Positions 34,876 to 44,231 of a stretch of DNA of 64,000 nucleotides are shown in pieces. Source of the stretch: Aequorivita xiaoshiensis (GTDB lineage: Bacteria > Bacteroidota > Bacteroidia > Flavobacteriales > Flavobacteriaceae). The number at the start of each line of letters is the position of its first letter. Positions within the stretch are counted from its first letter, which is position 1. The translations under genes and the position numbers were made by a program. Below the pieces are notes generated by a model, which was given only the letters and a program-made list of their open reading frames with translations, was not told where the DNA came from and searched no databases. The stretch is taken from positions 496,001-560,000 of the forward strand of contig NZ_JAIRBB010000001.1 of NCBI RefSeq assembly GCF_022008395.1, in the 5' to 3' direction.

Positions 34876-35307
34876 ACAAGAATTGTTTAGATAGAGCGTT
34901 TTCAATCCAATTTTAGCATCCTTGCTTTAGATTTTCTTTATATGTGTAAAGTAAAGCGCTAATTTATTTCTATTGTAATCTAAATATGTGAGTAACTTCA
35001 ATATAACTCAGTTTAAATAGCGATTCTATACTCTTAGTTGCCAAATTATAAAACCCTCCTAATATTTAAATTTAACCTTATATCCCTTAACTAAAGATTA
35101 TACGTCCTTATAATAATTTATATTTGTAGAAAGCAAATGGATTGTACTCTCAAATTTCCTTTGTGGGAAATATGACTTTAAAGCCATAAAACGTAGGATG
35201 AAAAATGATTTGGAGATTTAAATAATTGAAAGGATTAGCCTTGCGTTACAAGAACATTAAATTCGTCATTCCTTTAATGAATTTAAAGGCAATTACAAAT
35301 AAAAAAT
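34876..35307. other. Gene-free stretch with a long candidate leader for the M23 peptidase gene
   Basis: No gene seen. It contains a -7-like box TATATTTG at 35119-35126, which would leave a leader of about 175 bases. The leader holds two small hairpins: TTTCC/GGAAA (35155-35159 with 35166-35170) and CCTTTAA/TTAAAGG (35271-35277 with 35283-35289), the second 18 bases before the ATG. A 12-codon ORF (35137-35175) is present but has no support. I see nothing else recognisable. Confidence 0.35.
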
Positions 35308-36171
35308 ATGTCTATAAAAGAAAAAAGAACCAAGAAGTTCAAGAAGAAACTGTTACATAAATACCGTTTAGTTATCCTGAATGAAGAAACCTTTGAAGAG
35401 CGCTTTTCATTTAAGCTTAATAGACTAAACGTATTTATCTTTACTGTACTTTCTTCTCTTTTCTTAATAATAACTACAACAGTAATTATTGCCTTCACCC
35501 CCTTACGTGAATATATTCCTGGTTATTCTTCTACCACTTTAAAGAAGAAGGCTGCAAAGCTAGCATATCAAACAGACTCGCTACAGCAAGTTATTAGTGT
35601 AAATGATCAATATCTTGCATCAATAAAAAAAGTGCTGACAGGAGACGTTAAAACGGTGGATTTTAATAAAGACTCAATTATTGAAGTAGCAAAAACAGAT
35701 CCTTCTGTATTGGTGCGCATTTCTAAAAAAGACTCTTTATTAAGGGAGCAGGTTGAAAAAGAAGACAAATACAATCCTCTAGCCTCTCAACAAGTTCAAG
35801 AATATGTTTTATTTGCACCTGTTAAGGGAACAATTACCGAACCATATGATTCTAAATCAAAACATTATGCTGTAGATGTCGTTACTGTTAAAGATTCCCC
35901 AGTAAAAGCGGTAGCAGATGGTACGGTTATTTTTGCTGAATGGACTGTTGCTACCGGGTATGTAATTATCGTAAAACACGGCAACGACTTAATTTCTGTC
36001 TATAAGCATAATGGATTGCTAACAAAAGGACAAGGGGAGGTTGTAAAAGGGGGTGAAGTAATAGCCATTGTAGGTAGTACAGGTGAACTTACCACTGGTC
36101 CCCACTTACATTTTGAATTGTGGCGAGACGGTTTCCCAATTAATCCAACAAGTTTCATCGATTTTGATTAA
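35308..36171 (+). CDS. M23 family metallopeptidase (LytM-like), membrane-anchored
   Basis: A 287-residue inner-membrane protein: basic cytosolic N-terminus (1-42), one transmembrane helix (about 43-63), a short coiled linker and a C-terminal LytM/M23 domain. The zinc ligands are intact: H186 and D190 in HYAVD and H268 in HLHFE, with the supporting H266. M23 domains cut peptide cross-links of peptidoglycan or activate amidases. Since the ligands are complete, it is probably active. It begins 137 bases before a GH3 gene is met downstream (7-base gap to it), so the two may be cotranscribed. Confidence 0.92.
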   Translation: MSIKEKRTKKFKKKLLHKYRLVILNEETFEERFSFKLNRLNVFIFTVLSSLFLIITTTVIIAFTPLREYIPGYSSTTLKKKAAKLAYQTDSLQQVISVNDQYLASIKKVLTGDVKTVDFNKDSIIEVAKTDPSVLVRISKKDSLLREQVEKEDKYNPLASQQVQEYVLFAPVKGTITEPYDSKSKHYAVDVVTVKDSPVKAVADGTVIFAEWTVATGYVIIVKHGNDLISVYKHNGLLTKGQGEVVKGGEVIAIVGSTGELTTGPHLHFELWRDGFPINPTSFIDFD

Positions 36172-36177
36172 TTTCTT

Positions 36178-37674
36178 ATGTCTATAAAATCATTTTCTGC
36201 TAAAATATTTTCAAAGATTGTTGTTTTCCAAATAAAGAAATGGGCATCAAACCCTGTAAAAACACAGCAAAAAGTTTTTTATAATTTGATTTCTCAGGCA
36301 AAAAGCACAGCCTTTGGAAAAGACCACGACTTTGAGAATATCAAAACATTTCAGGATTTTGCCACACGGGTTCCTGTTCGAGATTATGAAGCACTAAAAT
36401 CTTATGTAGATAGAACCGTTTCTGGCGAAGCAGATGTGCTTTGGCCCAATAAACCGTTGTATTTTGCAAAAACATCAGGGACAACCTCTGGTGCTAAATA
36501 CATACCGCTTACAAAAGAGTCTATGCCATTTCATATTCAGGCGGCTCGAAATGCTATACTGTGCTATATAAACGAAACTGGAAAAGCCAATTTTGTAGAT
36601 GGGAAGATGATTTTCCTTCAGGGAAGTCCAGAAATGCAGGAAAAAAATGGAATTAAACTAGGAAGACTTTCAGGAATTGTTGCGCATTATGTACCGGCCT
36701 ATCTTCAAAAAAATCGTCTGCCAAGTTGGGAAACTAACTGTATAGAAGATTGGGAAACAAAAGTAGATGCTATTGTTGAAGAAACCAAGAATGAAAATAT
36801 GACTGTAATTAGCGGTATCCCTTCTTGGGTTCAGATGTATTTTGAAAAACTTGAAAGCAATACGGGGAAAAAAGTTGGCGATCTCTTCAAAAACTTCAAC
36901 CTCTTTATTTATGGAGGGGTAAATTTTGAGCCCTACCGAGCTAAATTTGAAACTTTAATCGGACGAAAAGTTGATAGTATAGAGCTATTTCCCGCGAGTG
37001 AAGGTTTTTTCGCGTATCAAGATAGTCAAAACGACAAGGGAATGTTATTGCTTCTTAATTCAGGTATTTTTTACGAATTTATAAAAGCCTCAACTTTCTT
37101 TGATGAAAACCCTAAAAGGCTTACCATTGGTGAAGTTGAAGTGGGCGTTAACTATGTAATGATAATTTCGACAAATGCAGGACTCTGGGGTTACAATTTA
37201 GGAGATACCGTACAATTTACTTCCACAAAACCATACAGAGTAATTGTGTCTGGTAGAATTAAGCACTTTATCTCTGCTTTTGGCGAACACGTGATTGGAA
37301 AAGAGGTAGAAGAAGCAATGAACAGGGCAATTACAAAGTTCAATTTTTCTATTTCCGAATTTACGGTTGCCCCACAAATTACACCCTCTGATGGGGCGTT
37401 ACCCTATCACGAATGGTTGGTAGAATTTTCTGAAACACCTAATAATCTTAGTGAAGTTATGGCCTTTTTAGATGCTGAAATGCAGCGTCAAAATTCGTAT
37501 TACTTCGATTTAATAGAAGGTAAAATTCTTCAACCTTTAAAAGTATCATCCCTTAAAAAAGATAGTTTCCAAGCCTATATGAAATCTGAGGGAAAACTAG
37601 GCGGTCAAAATAAAGTGCCTCGCCTTTCAAACGATCGTAAAATTGCAGATGCATTGCTCAAAATTCAACCTTAA
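36178..37674 (+). CDS. GH3 auxin-responsive-promoter family acyl-adenylating protein
   Basis: A 498-residue member of the GH3 family, adenylate-forming enzymes that in plants conjugate amino acids to jasmonate or auxin. Residues about 95-115 hold the ATP loop KTSGTTSGAKYIPLT, and the ELFPASEGFFAYQ segment near 278 fits motif II. The bacterial function and acceptor are unknown. It lies 6 bases after the M23 gene and is followed by a DUF6909-like gene after 23 bases. The same pairing recurs in my memory of flavobacterial genomes. Cytosolic; no signal peptide. Confidence 0.87.
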   Translation: MSIKSFSAKIFSKIVVFQIKKWASNPVKTQQKVFYNLISQAKSTAFGKDHDFENIKTFQDFATRVPVRDYEALKSYVDRTVSGEADVLWPNKPLYFAKTSGTTSGAKYIPLTKESMPFHIQAARNAILCYINETGKANFVDGKMIFLQGSPEMQEKNGIKLGRLSGIVAHYVPAYLQKNRLPSWETNCIEDWETKVDAIVEETKNENMTVISGIPSWVQMYFEKLESNTGKKVGDLFKNFNLFIYGGVNFEPYRAKFETLIGRKVDSIELFPASEGFFAYQDSQNDKGMLLLLNSGIFYEFIKASTFFDENPKRLTIGEVEVGVNYVMIISTNAGLWGYNLGDTVQFTSTKPYRVIVSGRIKHFISAFGEHVIGKEVEEAMNRAITKFNFSISEFTVAPQITPSDGALPYHEWLVEFSETPNNLSEVMAFLDAEMQRQNSYYFDLIEGKILQPLKVSSLKKDSFQAYMKSEGKLGGQNKVPRLSNDRKIADALLKIQP

Positions 37675-37697
37675 AATTAGTCTTATATTTGCTATAA

Positions 37698-39398
37698 ATG
37701 AATAAATTAAAATCACATACTAGAACGCGTGCTCAAGAAAGCACAGGAGCCATCGAGAGGCTGTATATAACAATGCGCCATCTCTTTAATAGAGGTTTTT
37801 ATAAACCGATGGGCGTATCGGGAGAATCGCTTCGAGAGTCCTTGTTAACTCTGCGTCCCGAAATTTATGGATCGTTAACAGAAGAAAAAACCGAATTACA
37901 AGGTTTGCTCTACATTATGGATCGTTTGCCTGAAGGCATTGAAGAATGTAGATTTATTAACCTTACTAGCAATGAAGGCTACAAAGACTCACATTTTAAG
38001 CCTATAATTCCGTTAAAACGCCGTAGAAACTGTTATCGCATAGACGATGAACAGATGAATATAGAAATCACCCGAGGTAGATCGGAGATTTACGATATTC
38101 TAACCCATTTAACCTTCCTTTTTATTGAATCGCACAAAATAATGGAACAAGTGCTTATTGAGCATTCTGGTGAGGTAATTCGCGATTGGAAGAAGCTAGA
38201 GCAAGCTGTGTTTAAAAAAGGTAAACTTACACAAGAAGAAAAAGAAGTAACACTTACCCATACTGCAAACTTCTTAGGAAGAACTTTTGAAGAAGTAAAA
38301 AACATCTTCCCGTATTTTGCTACTGAAAGCAACGAGAATCGCTTTTTCAATATAATTTACTTTATGGGGAAACTAGCGATGGAAGAGGTTACTGAAAACA
38401 ACAAACGTCTTATAACATTTAGTCCGGTATTGCGTGAACGCTTAGGGCATCATATACACGGTGAAGAATGGGCTTATAAAATTAAGCAAGTGCTGCAAAA
38501 GGAAGGGCTTTTAGAACGCCCTGTTCACATAATAAGTGCAAATATGCATAGTGTGGTAAACACTCTATATGCCGAAAAAGCATTACCTACTGAGTTTTCA
38601 AAGAAAAAGCCACTACAGGTTTTCGAAGCCTTAAGTAGTCCTATTAATACCAAAATGCGCGAGAAAGTAAACAAAACAGCACTTTCTGAAGGCATGATTT
38701 TTATTGAAGATCAAAGTGGTACTAATATTGATGTTCAGATTATAGATACTGCAAAAATCAAGAACAGCCCATATGTTGAGGGATTAACCGATGTTGTTGA
38801 TAATAAGAAACCTGTAATTGTTGTCATGGACTACGCTTTCGGGGAGCAGGCTTATGAAACCATGGACGAGTTGCTAAAACCATTTGATGACGCTAATAAT
38901 ATTCGTCATTTATTAAATGTAGTTTCTGTTTCTATTATGGGAAAAGCAGGAATTCTTGAAGGTGGGAAAGGAGATATTATGATTCCTTCTGCGCACGTTT
39001 TCGAAGGAACAGCAGATAATTATCCTTTTAAAAACAGACTAGACAAGTCCGATTTTAAAAATCACGATGTAAATGTGTACACAGGAACGATGATTTCAGT
39101 TTTGGGAACTTCACTTCAAAATAGAGATGTACTTAAATTTTTTCACAACTCAACTTGGAATGTTATTGGTCTAGAAATGGAAGGTGCCCATTACCAAAAA
39201 GCTATTCAAGCTGCGGCAAAAATTAGACGAAGTATAAGTTCAAAAGTTCAGGTTAGATATGCGTATTATGCTTCAGATAATCCATTAGAAACTGGAAGTA
39301 CTTTAGCTTCTGGCGGTTTGGGAACAACTGGGGTAAAACCGACATATTTAATCACCGAAAAAATGTTAAAACAAATATTAGACACTTCTAAAAAATAA
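37698..39398 (+). CDS. DUF6909-like protein, C-terminal nucleoside-phosphorylase-like region
   Basis: A 566-residue soluble protein I place in the DUF6909 family by recall. The N-terminal 300 residues are helical and unassigned. The C-terminal part resembles the nucleoside phosphorylase superfamily: VSIMGKAGILEGGKGDIMIP, then IGLEMEGAHYQKA, whose EMEGA pattern matches the purine-phosphorylase active-site block. Catalysis is unproven. It follows the GH3 gene by 23 bases and its stop is 2 bases before rfbB, so it may be the last housekeeping gene read into the polysaccharide cluster. A TATATTTG box lies 7 bases before the ATG. Confidence 0.7.
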   Translation: MNKLKSHTRTRAQESTGAIERLYITMRHLFNRGFYKPMGVSGESLRESLLTLRPEIYGSLTEEKTELQGLLYIMDRLPEGIEECRFINLTSNEGYKDSHFKPIIPLKRRRNCYRIDDEQMNIEITRGRSEIYDILTHLTFLFIESHKIMEQVLIEHSGEVIRDWKKLEQAVFKKGKLTQEEKEVTLTHTANFLGRTFEEVKNIFPYFATESNENRFFNIIYFMGKLAMEEVTENNKRLITFSPVLRERLGHHIHGEEWAYKIKQVLQKEGLLERPVHIISANMHSVVNTLYAEKALPTEFSKKKPLQVFEALSSPINTKMREKVNKTALSEGMIFIEDQSGTNIDVQIIDTAKIKNSPYVEGLTDVVDNKKPVIVVMDYAFGEQAYETMDELLKPFDDANNIRHLLNVVSVSIMGKAGILEGGKGDIMIPSAHVFEGTADNYPFKNRLDKSDFKNHDVNVYTGTMISVLGTSLQNRDVLKFFHNSTWNVIGLEMEGAHYQKAIQAAAKIRRSISSKVQVRYAYYASDNPLETGSTLASGGLGTTGVKPTYLITEKMLKQILDTSKK

Positions 39399-39400
39399 TT

Positions 39401-40411
39401 TTGATAAACGATAAAGTACTGATTACCGGTGGTGCAGGATTCATAGGTTCTAATTATGTAGAATACGTCCTAAAAAATTCAGAAGACGAAATTTTCGTGT
39501 TGGACAAGCTAACTTATGCCGGCAACTTGAAGAATTTGGACAGTGTTTTAGATAAAATCACCTTCATAGAAGGAGATATTTGTGATGCCAAATTAGTTCA
39601 AGATTTATTCGAAAAACATCAGTTTAATAAGGTAGTTCATTTTGCTGCAGAGAGTCATGTGGACAATTCCATTTCTGGTCCTGGAGCCTTTATTCAAACA
39701 AATATTGTAGGGACTTTTAATTTGCTACAAAGTGCTTACAAAACTTGGATGTCTGGCCCAAATGAATTTAAGGATGGCTTTGATAATGCACGCTTCCTTC
39801 ACATTTCCACAGATGAGGTATATGGTACTCTGGGAGAATCGGGACTTTTTACCGAGAAAACACCTTATGCGCCGAATAGCCCATATAGTGCGTCTAAAGC
39901 TTCATCAGATTTTATAGTTCGCAGCTACTTTCACACTTATGGAATGCCAGTAGTAACCACAAATTGCTCTAACAATTACGGCCCGAATCAACATAAAGAA
40001 AAACTTATCCCAACCATTATTCGCAAGGCAATTTCAGGAGAACCAATTCCAATTTATGGAGATGGTAAAAACGTGCGGGATTGGTTGTATGTTACAGACC
40101 ATTGCAGCGGGATTTATTTAGCGCTTAAAAATGGAAAACTAGGTGAAACCTACAATATAGGAGGTCGCAACGAACGTGAAAACCTGTATATAGCCAATGT
40201 AATATGTGAATTGCTAGATGAAATGCATCCTAGAAATATTTCATTTAAAAAACAAATTACTTTCGTGACGGATAGACCAGGCCACGATTTTAGGTATGCA
40301 ATTGACGCTTCAAAAATTGAAAGTGAGCTAGGTTGGAAAGCAAATGAAAATTTTGAAACAGGGATTAAAAAAACAATTGCTTGGTATTTAAACAATCAGG
40401 ACAGACTTTAA
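39401..40411 (+). CDS. rfbB: dTDP-glucose 4,6-dehydratase
   Basis: Second step of dTDP-L-rhamnose synthesis, converting dTDP-glucose to the 4-keto-6-deoxy sugar with bound NAD+. The 336 residues have the Rossmann GGAGFIGS (9-16), the TDE motif in STDEVYG, and the YSASK catalytic pair (YxxxK). The start is TTG, 2 bases after the DUF6909-like gene, so it shares a transcript with it. Here it is separated from rfbA by a small ribbon-helix-helix gene, which is unusual. Confidence 0.95.
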   Translation: MINDKVLITGGAGFIGSNYVEYVLKNSEDEIFVLDKLTYAGNLKNLDSVLDKITFIEGDICDAKLVQDLFEKHQFNKVVHFAAESHVDNSISGPGAFIQTNIVGTFNLLQSAYKTWMSGPNEFKDGFDNARFLHISTDEVYGTLGESGLFTEKTPYAPNSPYSASKASSDFIVRSYFHTYGMPVVTTNCSNNYGPNQHKEKLIPTIIRKAISGEPIPIYGDGKNVRDWLYVTDHCSGIYLALKNGKLGETYNIGGRNERENLYIANVICELLDEMHPRNISFKKQITFVTDRPGHDFRYAIDASKIESELGWKANENFETGIKKTIAWYLNNQDRL

Positions 40412-40474
40412 TAACACTTGTATAACACTTTGTTAGTTGGTGGTTTTGAAAGTTTAAGTGAAAAATAAAAAAGT

Positions 40475-40711
40475 ATGAGAATTCAAACAGCCTTTAGATT
40501 GGATAAAGAATTACTTGATGCTGCTAAGAAAAAAGCAAAATCTCAAAAAAGAAGTTTAAATAATTATATTGAGGTTTTATTACACAAGGATTTAGAAAAT
40601 TATTTGAACAACGCCTCTAATGAATCTAACTATGACGTTGAGAATGATGCGGATATCAACGCGGTGCAGAGTTACGATAAATGGATAAAATCCTTAAAAA
40701 AAGGGGATTAG
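40475..40711 (+). CDS. Orphan ribbon-helix-helix (CopG/Arc-like) protein
   Basis: A 78-residue protein: MRIQTAFRLDKELLDAAKKK is an RHH beta-strand plus helix, then SQKRSLNNYIEVLLHKDLEN completes the second helix; the tail is acidic with IKSLKKGD at the end. Arc-like antitoxins have this layout, but no toxin gene is adjacent and rfbA follows after 112 bases. It may be a regulator of the rhamnose genes or a toxin-antitoxin remnant. Both are inference. Confidence 0.7.
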   Translation: MRIQTAFRLDKELLDAAKKKAKSQKRSLNNYIEVLLHKDLENYLNNASNESNYDVENDADINAVQSYDKWIKSLKKGD

Positions 40712-40823
40712 AAGTCTAATGTTTTTCGCTTAACTAAATTTGAAGAGCGATTTTAAACTTTAAAAAATATTTTAGAACAAACTATACGGTTTCATTCCGA
40801 TTTGTTTTAATAAAGAAATATAT

Positions 40824-41681
40824 ATGAAAGGAATAATTTTAGCAGGTGGTTCAGGAACGCGGTTACACCCTATAACCTTGGCGGTAAGCAAGCAACTAAT
40901 GCCTGTTTATGATAAACCGATGATCTATTATCCGTTATCAACCTTAATGCTTGCGGGAATTAAAGATATTTTAATCATTTCTACGCCACAAGACCTTCCG
41001 CTTTTTGAGCAATTGTTAGGAGACGGTAAAAAACTAGGCTGCAACTTTCAATATGCCGAACAAGCCAATCCAAATGGACTGGCAGAAGCTTTTATCATAG
41101 GAAAAGAATTTATAGGAAACGACAAGGTTGCGCTAATTCTTGGTGATAATATTTTTTACGGATCAGGATTAAAAGAACTTTTACAATCTAATAATGATCC
41201 CGATGGGGGCGTAATCTATGCGTATCACGTTTTAGATCCCGAGCGTTATGGTGTAGTGGAGTTCGACAAATCAGGAAAAGCCCTTTCCATAGAAGAAAAA
41301 CCAAAAACCCCAAAATCGAATTACGCTGTACCAGGAATTTATTTTTACGACAATAGTGTGGTTGAAATCGCTGCAAATATAAAGCCTAGTGCTCGCGGCG
41401 AATTAGAAATTACCGATGTTAATAACGAATATTTAAAACAAGGAAAACTAAGCGTAAGTATTCTGGATAAGGGTACCGCTTGGTTGGATACAGGAACATT
41501 TGCTTCATTAATGCAAGCCGCACAATTTGTTGAGGTTATAGAAGAACGTCAAGGATTAAAAATCGGCGCAATAGAAGAAGCGGCCTACGAAATGGGATAT
41601 ATTTCAAAAGAACAGTTAATAGCCTTAGCCAAACCTTTACTTAAAAGCGGCTATGGAAAACATTTACTTCAACTAGATTAA
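40824..41681 (+). CDS. rfbA: Glucose-1-phosphate thymidylyltransferase
   Basis: First committed step of dTDP-rhamnose synthesis: dTTP plus glucose-1-phosphate gives dTDP-glucose. The 285-residue protein carries GGSGTRLHP (8-16), [18 protein letters not shown] and the [19 protein letters not shown] block of the RmlA family. It starts 3 bases before rfbC begins after its stop, in the compact unit rfbA-rfbC-rfbD-wecB. Subject to feedback by dTDP-rhamnose in characterised homologues. Confidence 0.96.
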   Translation: MKGIILAGGSGTRLHPITLAVSKQLMPVYDKPMIYYPLSTLMLAGIKDILIISTPQDLPLFEQLLGDGKKLGCNFQYAEQANPNGLAEAFIIGKEFIGNDKVALILGDNIFYGSGLKELLQSNNDPDGGVIYAYHVLDPERYGVVEFDKSGKALSIEEKPKTPKSNYAVPGIYFYDNSVVEIAANIKPSARGELEITDVNNEYLKQGKLSVSILDKGTAWLDTGTFASLMQAAQFVEVIEERQGLKIGAIEEAAYEMGYISKEQLIALAKPLLKSGYGKHLLQLD

Positions 41682-41684
41682 GCT

Positions 41685-42230
41685 TTGGAACTACTAAAAA
41701 CCCCTTTAAAAGATTGTTTTATATTGAAACCTAGCGTTTTTCAAGATGAACGCGGATTCTTTTATGAAACATACAACCAAAAATTATTTCAGAAAATAAC
41801 CGGATTAAACATTGATTTTGTTCAGGATAATCAATCTATTTCATCAAAAGGTGTTTTACGCGGACTTCATTTTCAACGGGGTGATATGGCTCAAGCTAAG
41901 TTGGTTCGGGTGGCTAAGGGGAAAGTATTAGACATAGTTGTGGACATCAGAAAATACTCTGAAACTTTTGGAAAGTCATTTTCAATAATATTGGACGATG
42001 TTGAAAACTTACAACTCTTCGTCCCTCGAGGTTTCGCACACGGGTTTATAACGCTTTCGGAGCAGTCGATTTTTTCTTATAAATGCGATAATTTTTACGA
42101 CAAAGCTTCGGAAGGTGGAATAATCTATAACGACGCAACCTTAGCGCTAGATTGGCATCTTCCAAAGGAAGAATTTATTGTTTCAGCAAAAGATCAAGAA
42201 CTTCCTAGTTTTAAGGAAGCTATTTCATGA
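41685..42230 (+). CDS. rfbC: dTDP-4-dehydrorhamnose 3,5-epimerase
   Basis: Third enzyme of the dTDP-L-rhamnose pathway, a cupin epimerase. The 181 residues include the signature DERGFFYETYN, RGLHFQ with catalytic H62, and the late tyrosine in FSYKCDNFY. The start is TTG 3 bases after rfbA. Its stop overlaps the rfbD ATG by 4 bases, so translation is coupled. Confidence 0.95.
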   Translation: MELLKTPLKDCFILKPSVFQDERGFFYETYNQKLFQKITGLNIDFVQDNQSISSKGVLRGLHFQRGDMAQAKLVRVAKGKVLDIVVDIRKYSETFGKSFSIILDDVENLQLFVPRGFAHGFITLSEQSIFSYKCDNFYDKASEGGIIYNDATLALDWHLPKEEFIVSAKDQELPSFKEAIS

Positions 42231-43105
42231 AAAAAATACTGGTTACAGGCGCAAACGGACAATTGGGAAAATGCATACAAGATGCGGCAGCCGAATTTGC
42301 CGACTTTGAATTTGTCTTTGTTTCTAAGTGTGAATTAGATATTGAAAACTCAGAGTTGCTGAGGAAATATTTTAGCGAAAATAATTTCACTCATTGCATA
42401 AATACAGCAGCATATACCAATGTAGAGAAAGCTGAAAGCGACGCCGAAAAAGCCTTTGCAATTAATGCTGAAGCAGTGAAAGATCTAGCTTCATTATGCA
42501 CAGAGCATAATGTTGTTTTATTGCATGTTTCTACAGATTACGTTTTTGATGGTAAAAAAAGCAAAGCGTATTCAGAACATGATGTTAGCAACCCGATTAA
42601 TGTTTATGGCGCTTCAAAGTTGAAAGGAGAAAGGTATATACAAGAAATTTGCAGTGCATTCTTTATTCTTCGCACTTCGTGGCTTTATTCACAATATGGC
42701 CATAATTTTTTTAAAACTATTTTGAAATATGCTGAAGCAGGAACCCCGCTCACCATAACCACCGAGCAAACGGGAACGCCTACCAATGCAAATAATTTAG
42801 CAGAAGCCTTATTGCAAATAATTGCACAAGATTCTACAGAGTATGGCGTTTATCATTACAGCAATGGAGGTGAAACAACTTGGTATGGTTTTGCAGAAGC
42901 AATACTACTGCAAACCAAAAAATTAGAAGCAGCAAATCTTGCAAAAACCAACCATTACAGTACTTTTGCCGCGAGGCCAGTGTATAGTGTGTTAAACAAT
43001 ACAAAAGCAAAAAATATTTTGAATTTAAAACAACTAAATTGGAAGGAAAGCTTGCAAACGCTAACAAGAAAATTGATGATTAGTAATAATTTTGAGAGAG
43101 AATAA
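42227..43105 (+). CDS. rfbD: dTDP-4-dehydrorhamnose reductase
   Basis: Last step of dTDP-L-rhamnose synthesis, NADPH-dependent. The 292-residue SDR protein has GANGQLGK (7-14), STDYVFDG and YGASKLKGE with the YxxxK pair. ATGA overlap couples it to rfbC, and wecB starts directly after its stop. With rfbB and rfbA all four rhamnose genes are present. Confidence 0.95.
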   Translation: MKKILVTGANGQLGKCIQDAAAEFADFEFVFVSKCELDIENSELLRKYFSENNFTHCINTAAYTNVEKAESDAEKAFAINAEAVKDLASLCTEHNVVLLHVSTDYVFDGKKSKAYSEHDVSNPINVYGASKLKGERYIQEICSAFFILRTSWLYSQYGHNFFKTILKYAEAGTPLTITTEQTGTPTNANNLAEALLQIIAQDSTEYGVYHYSNGGETTWYGFAEAILLQTKKLEAANLAKTNHYSTFAARPVYSVLNNTKAKNILNLKQLNWKESLQTLTRKLMISNNFERE

Positions 43106-44230
43106 ATGAAGAAAAAAAATTTAATAGTTTTTGGCACACGACCAGAAGCTATAAAAATGGCTCCGTTAGTTAAGGAGTTTTTGAAAAACGACAATTTTGA
43201 AACAACTGTTTGCGTTACGGCTCAACATCGTGAAATGCTAGATCAGGTACTTGAATTCTTCGAAATTAAACCTGATTACGATTTAAACTTAATGCGTCCT
43301 AATCAGAACCTTTATACTTTAACGGCCTCCATAATAGAAAATATGAAGCCTGTTTTAGATGAGGTAAAGCCGGACTATGTTTACGTTCATGGAGATACAA
43401 CAACGTCTATGGCAGTTGGGATTGCCGCGTTTTATGGCGGTGCAAAAATATGCCACGTAGAAGCTGGACTTCGCACATTCAATAGGCAGTATCCTTTTCC
43501 AGAAGAGTTTAACCGTCAGTTAACAGGAAAAATTGCAGATTTTCATTTTTCTCCAACAGCGCTTTCAAAGAACAACCTATTAGCTGAGAACATCAAGGAA
43601 GAAAACATCTTAGTAACAGGGAATACTGTTATTGATGCCCTACTTTACGGAATCGAAAAGGTAAATGATTCCGATTTTAAGGATGAAGAAATCGAGAACT
43701 TAAAAACAGTTTTAGACTTTCAGAAAAAGATAATTCTTGTAACAGGACATAGAAGGGAAAATCACGGAGATGGTCTTATAAAAATATGTTCTGCATTAAA
43801 AACAATTGCAGAGAATAATCCCGATGTAGAAATTATATACCCAGTTCACCTTAATCCAAATGTAAAGGGACCTGTAAACGAACTTCTATCTGGAATTACT
43901 AATATTTATCTAGTGGCGCCATTAGCCTATCCATCTTTTATTTGGTTGATGGAAAAGTCGTATTTAATTATTACAGATAGTGGTGGTATTCAAGAAGAAG
44001 CACCTAGTCTTGGTAAGCCAGTATTGGTTACTAGAACAACAACAGAACGCCCCGAAGCGGTTGAAGAAGGGACGGTAATTTTATTGGGTACCGATACAGA
44101 TAGAATTGTTGAAGAATCGAATAAACTATTAAATAATACAAAATACTATAACGAGATGAGTATGTTGCACAATCCTTACGGAGATGGAAAGGCATCTGAA
44201 AGAATCGTTAATTTTATTGAAAAGAAATAA
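43106..44230 (+). CDS. wecB: UDP-N-acetylglucosamine 2-epimerase (non-hydrolysing)
   Basis: Converts UDP-GlcNAc to UDP-ManNAc in the cytosol. The 374 residues contain GTRPEAIKMAPLV, HVEAGLRTFNRQYPFPEEFN and GHRRENHG, the family hallmarks. It directly follows rfbD with no gap and precedes wecC by one base, so the two enzymes can channel UDP-ManNAc to UDP-ManNAcA. Confidence 0.95.
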   Translation: MKKKNLIVFGTRPEAIKMAPLVKEFLKNDNFETTVCVTAQHREMLDQVLEFFEIKPDYDLNLMRPNQNLYTLTASIIENMKPVLDEVKPDYVYVHGDTTTSMAVGIAAFYGGAKICHVEAGLRTFNRQYPFPEEFNRQLTGKIADFHFSPTALSKNNLLAENIKEENILVTGNTVIDALLYGIEKVNDSDFKDEEIENLKTVLDFQKKIILVTGHRRENHGDGLIKICSALKTIAENNPDVEIIYPVHLNPNVKGPVNELLSGITNIYLVAPLAYPSFIWLMEKSYLIITDSGGIQEEAPSLGKPVLVTRTTTERPEAVEEGTVILLGTDTDRIVEESNKLLNNTKYYNEMSMLHNPYGDGKASERIVNFIEKK

Positions 44231-44231
44231 T

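Noticed and set aside
35137-35175. A 12-codon leader ORF upstream of the M23 gene
   Set aside because: It has no biased codon content and no clear starvation-type codon run, so chance is likely.
44184-44231. A longer wecC start inside wecB
   Set aside because: The extra residues overlap wecB in another frame and lack conservation; ATG 44232 gives the usual beginning.
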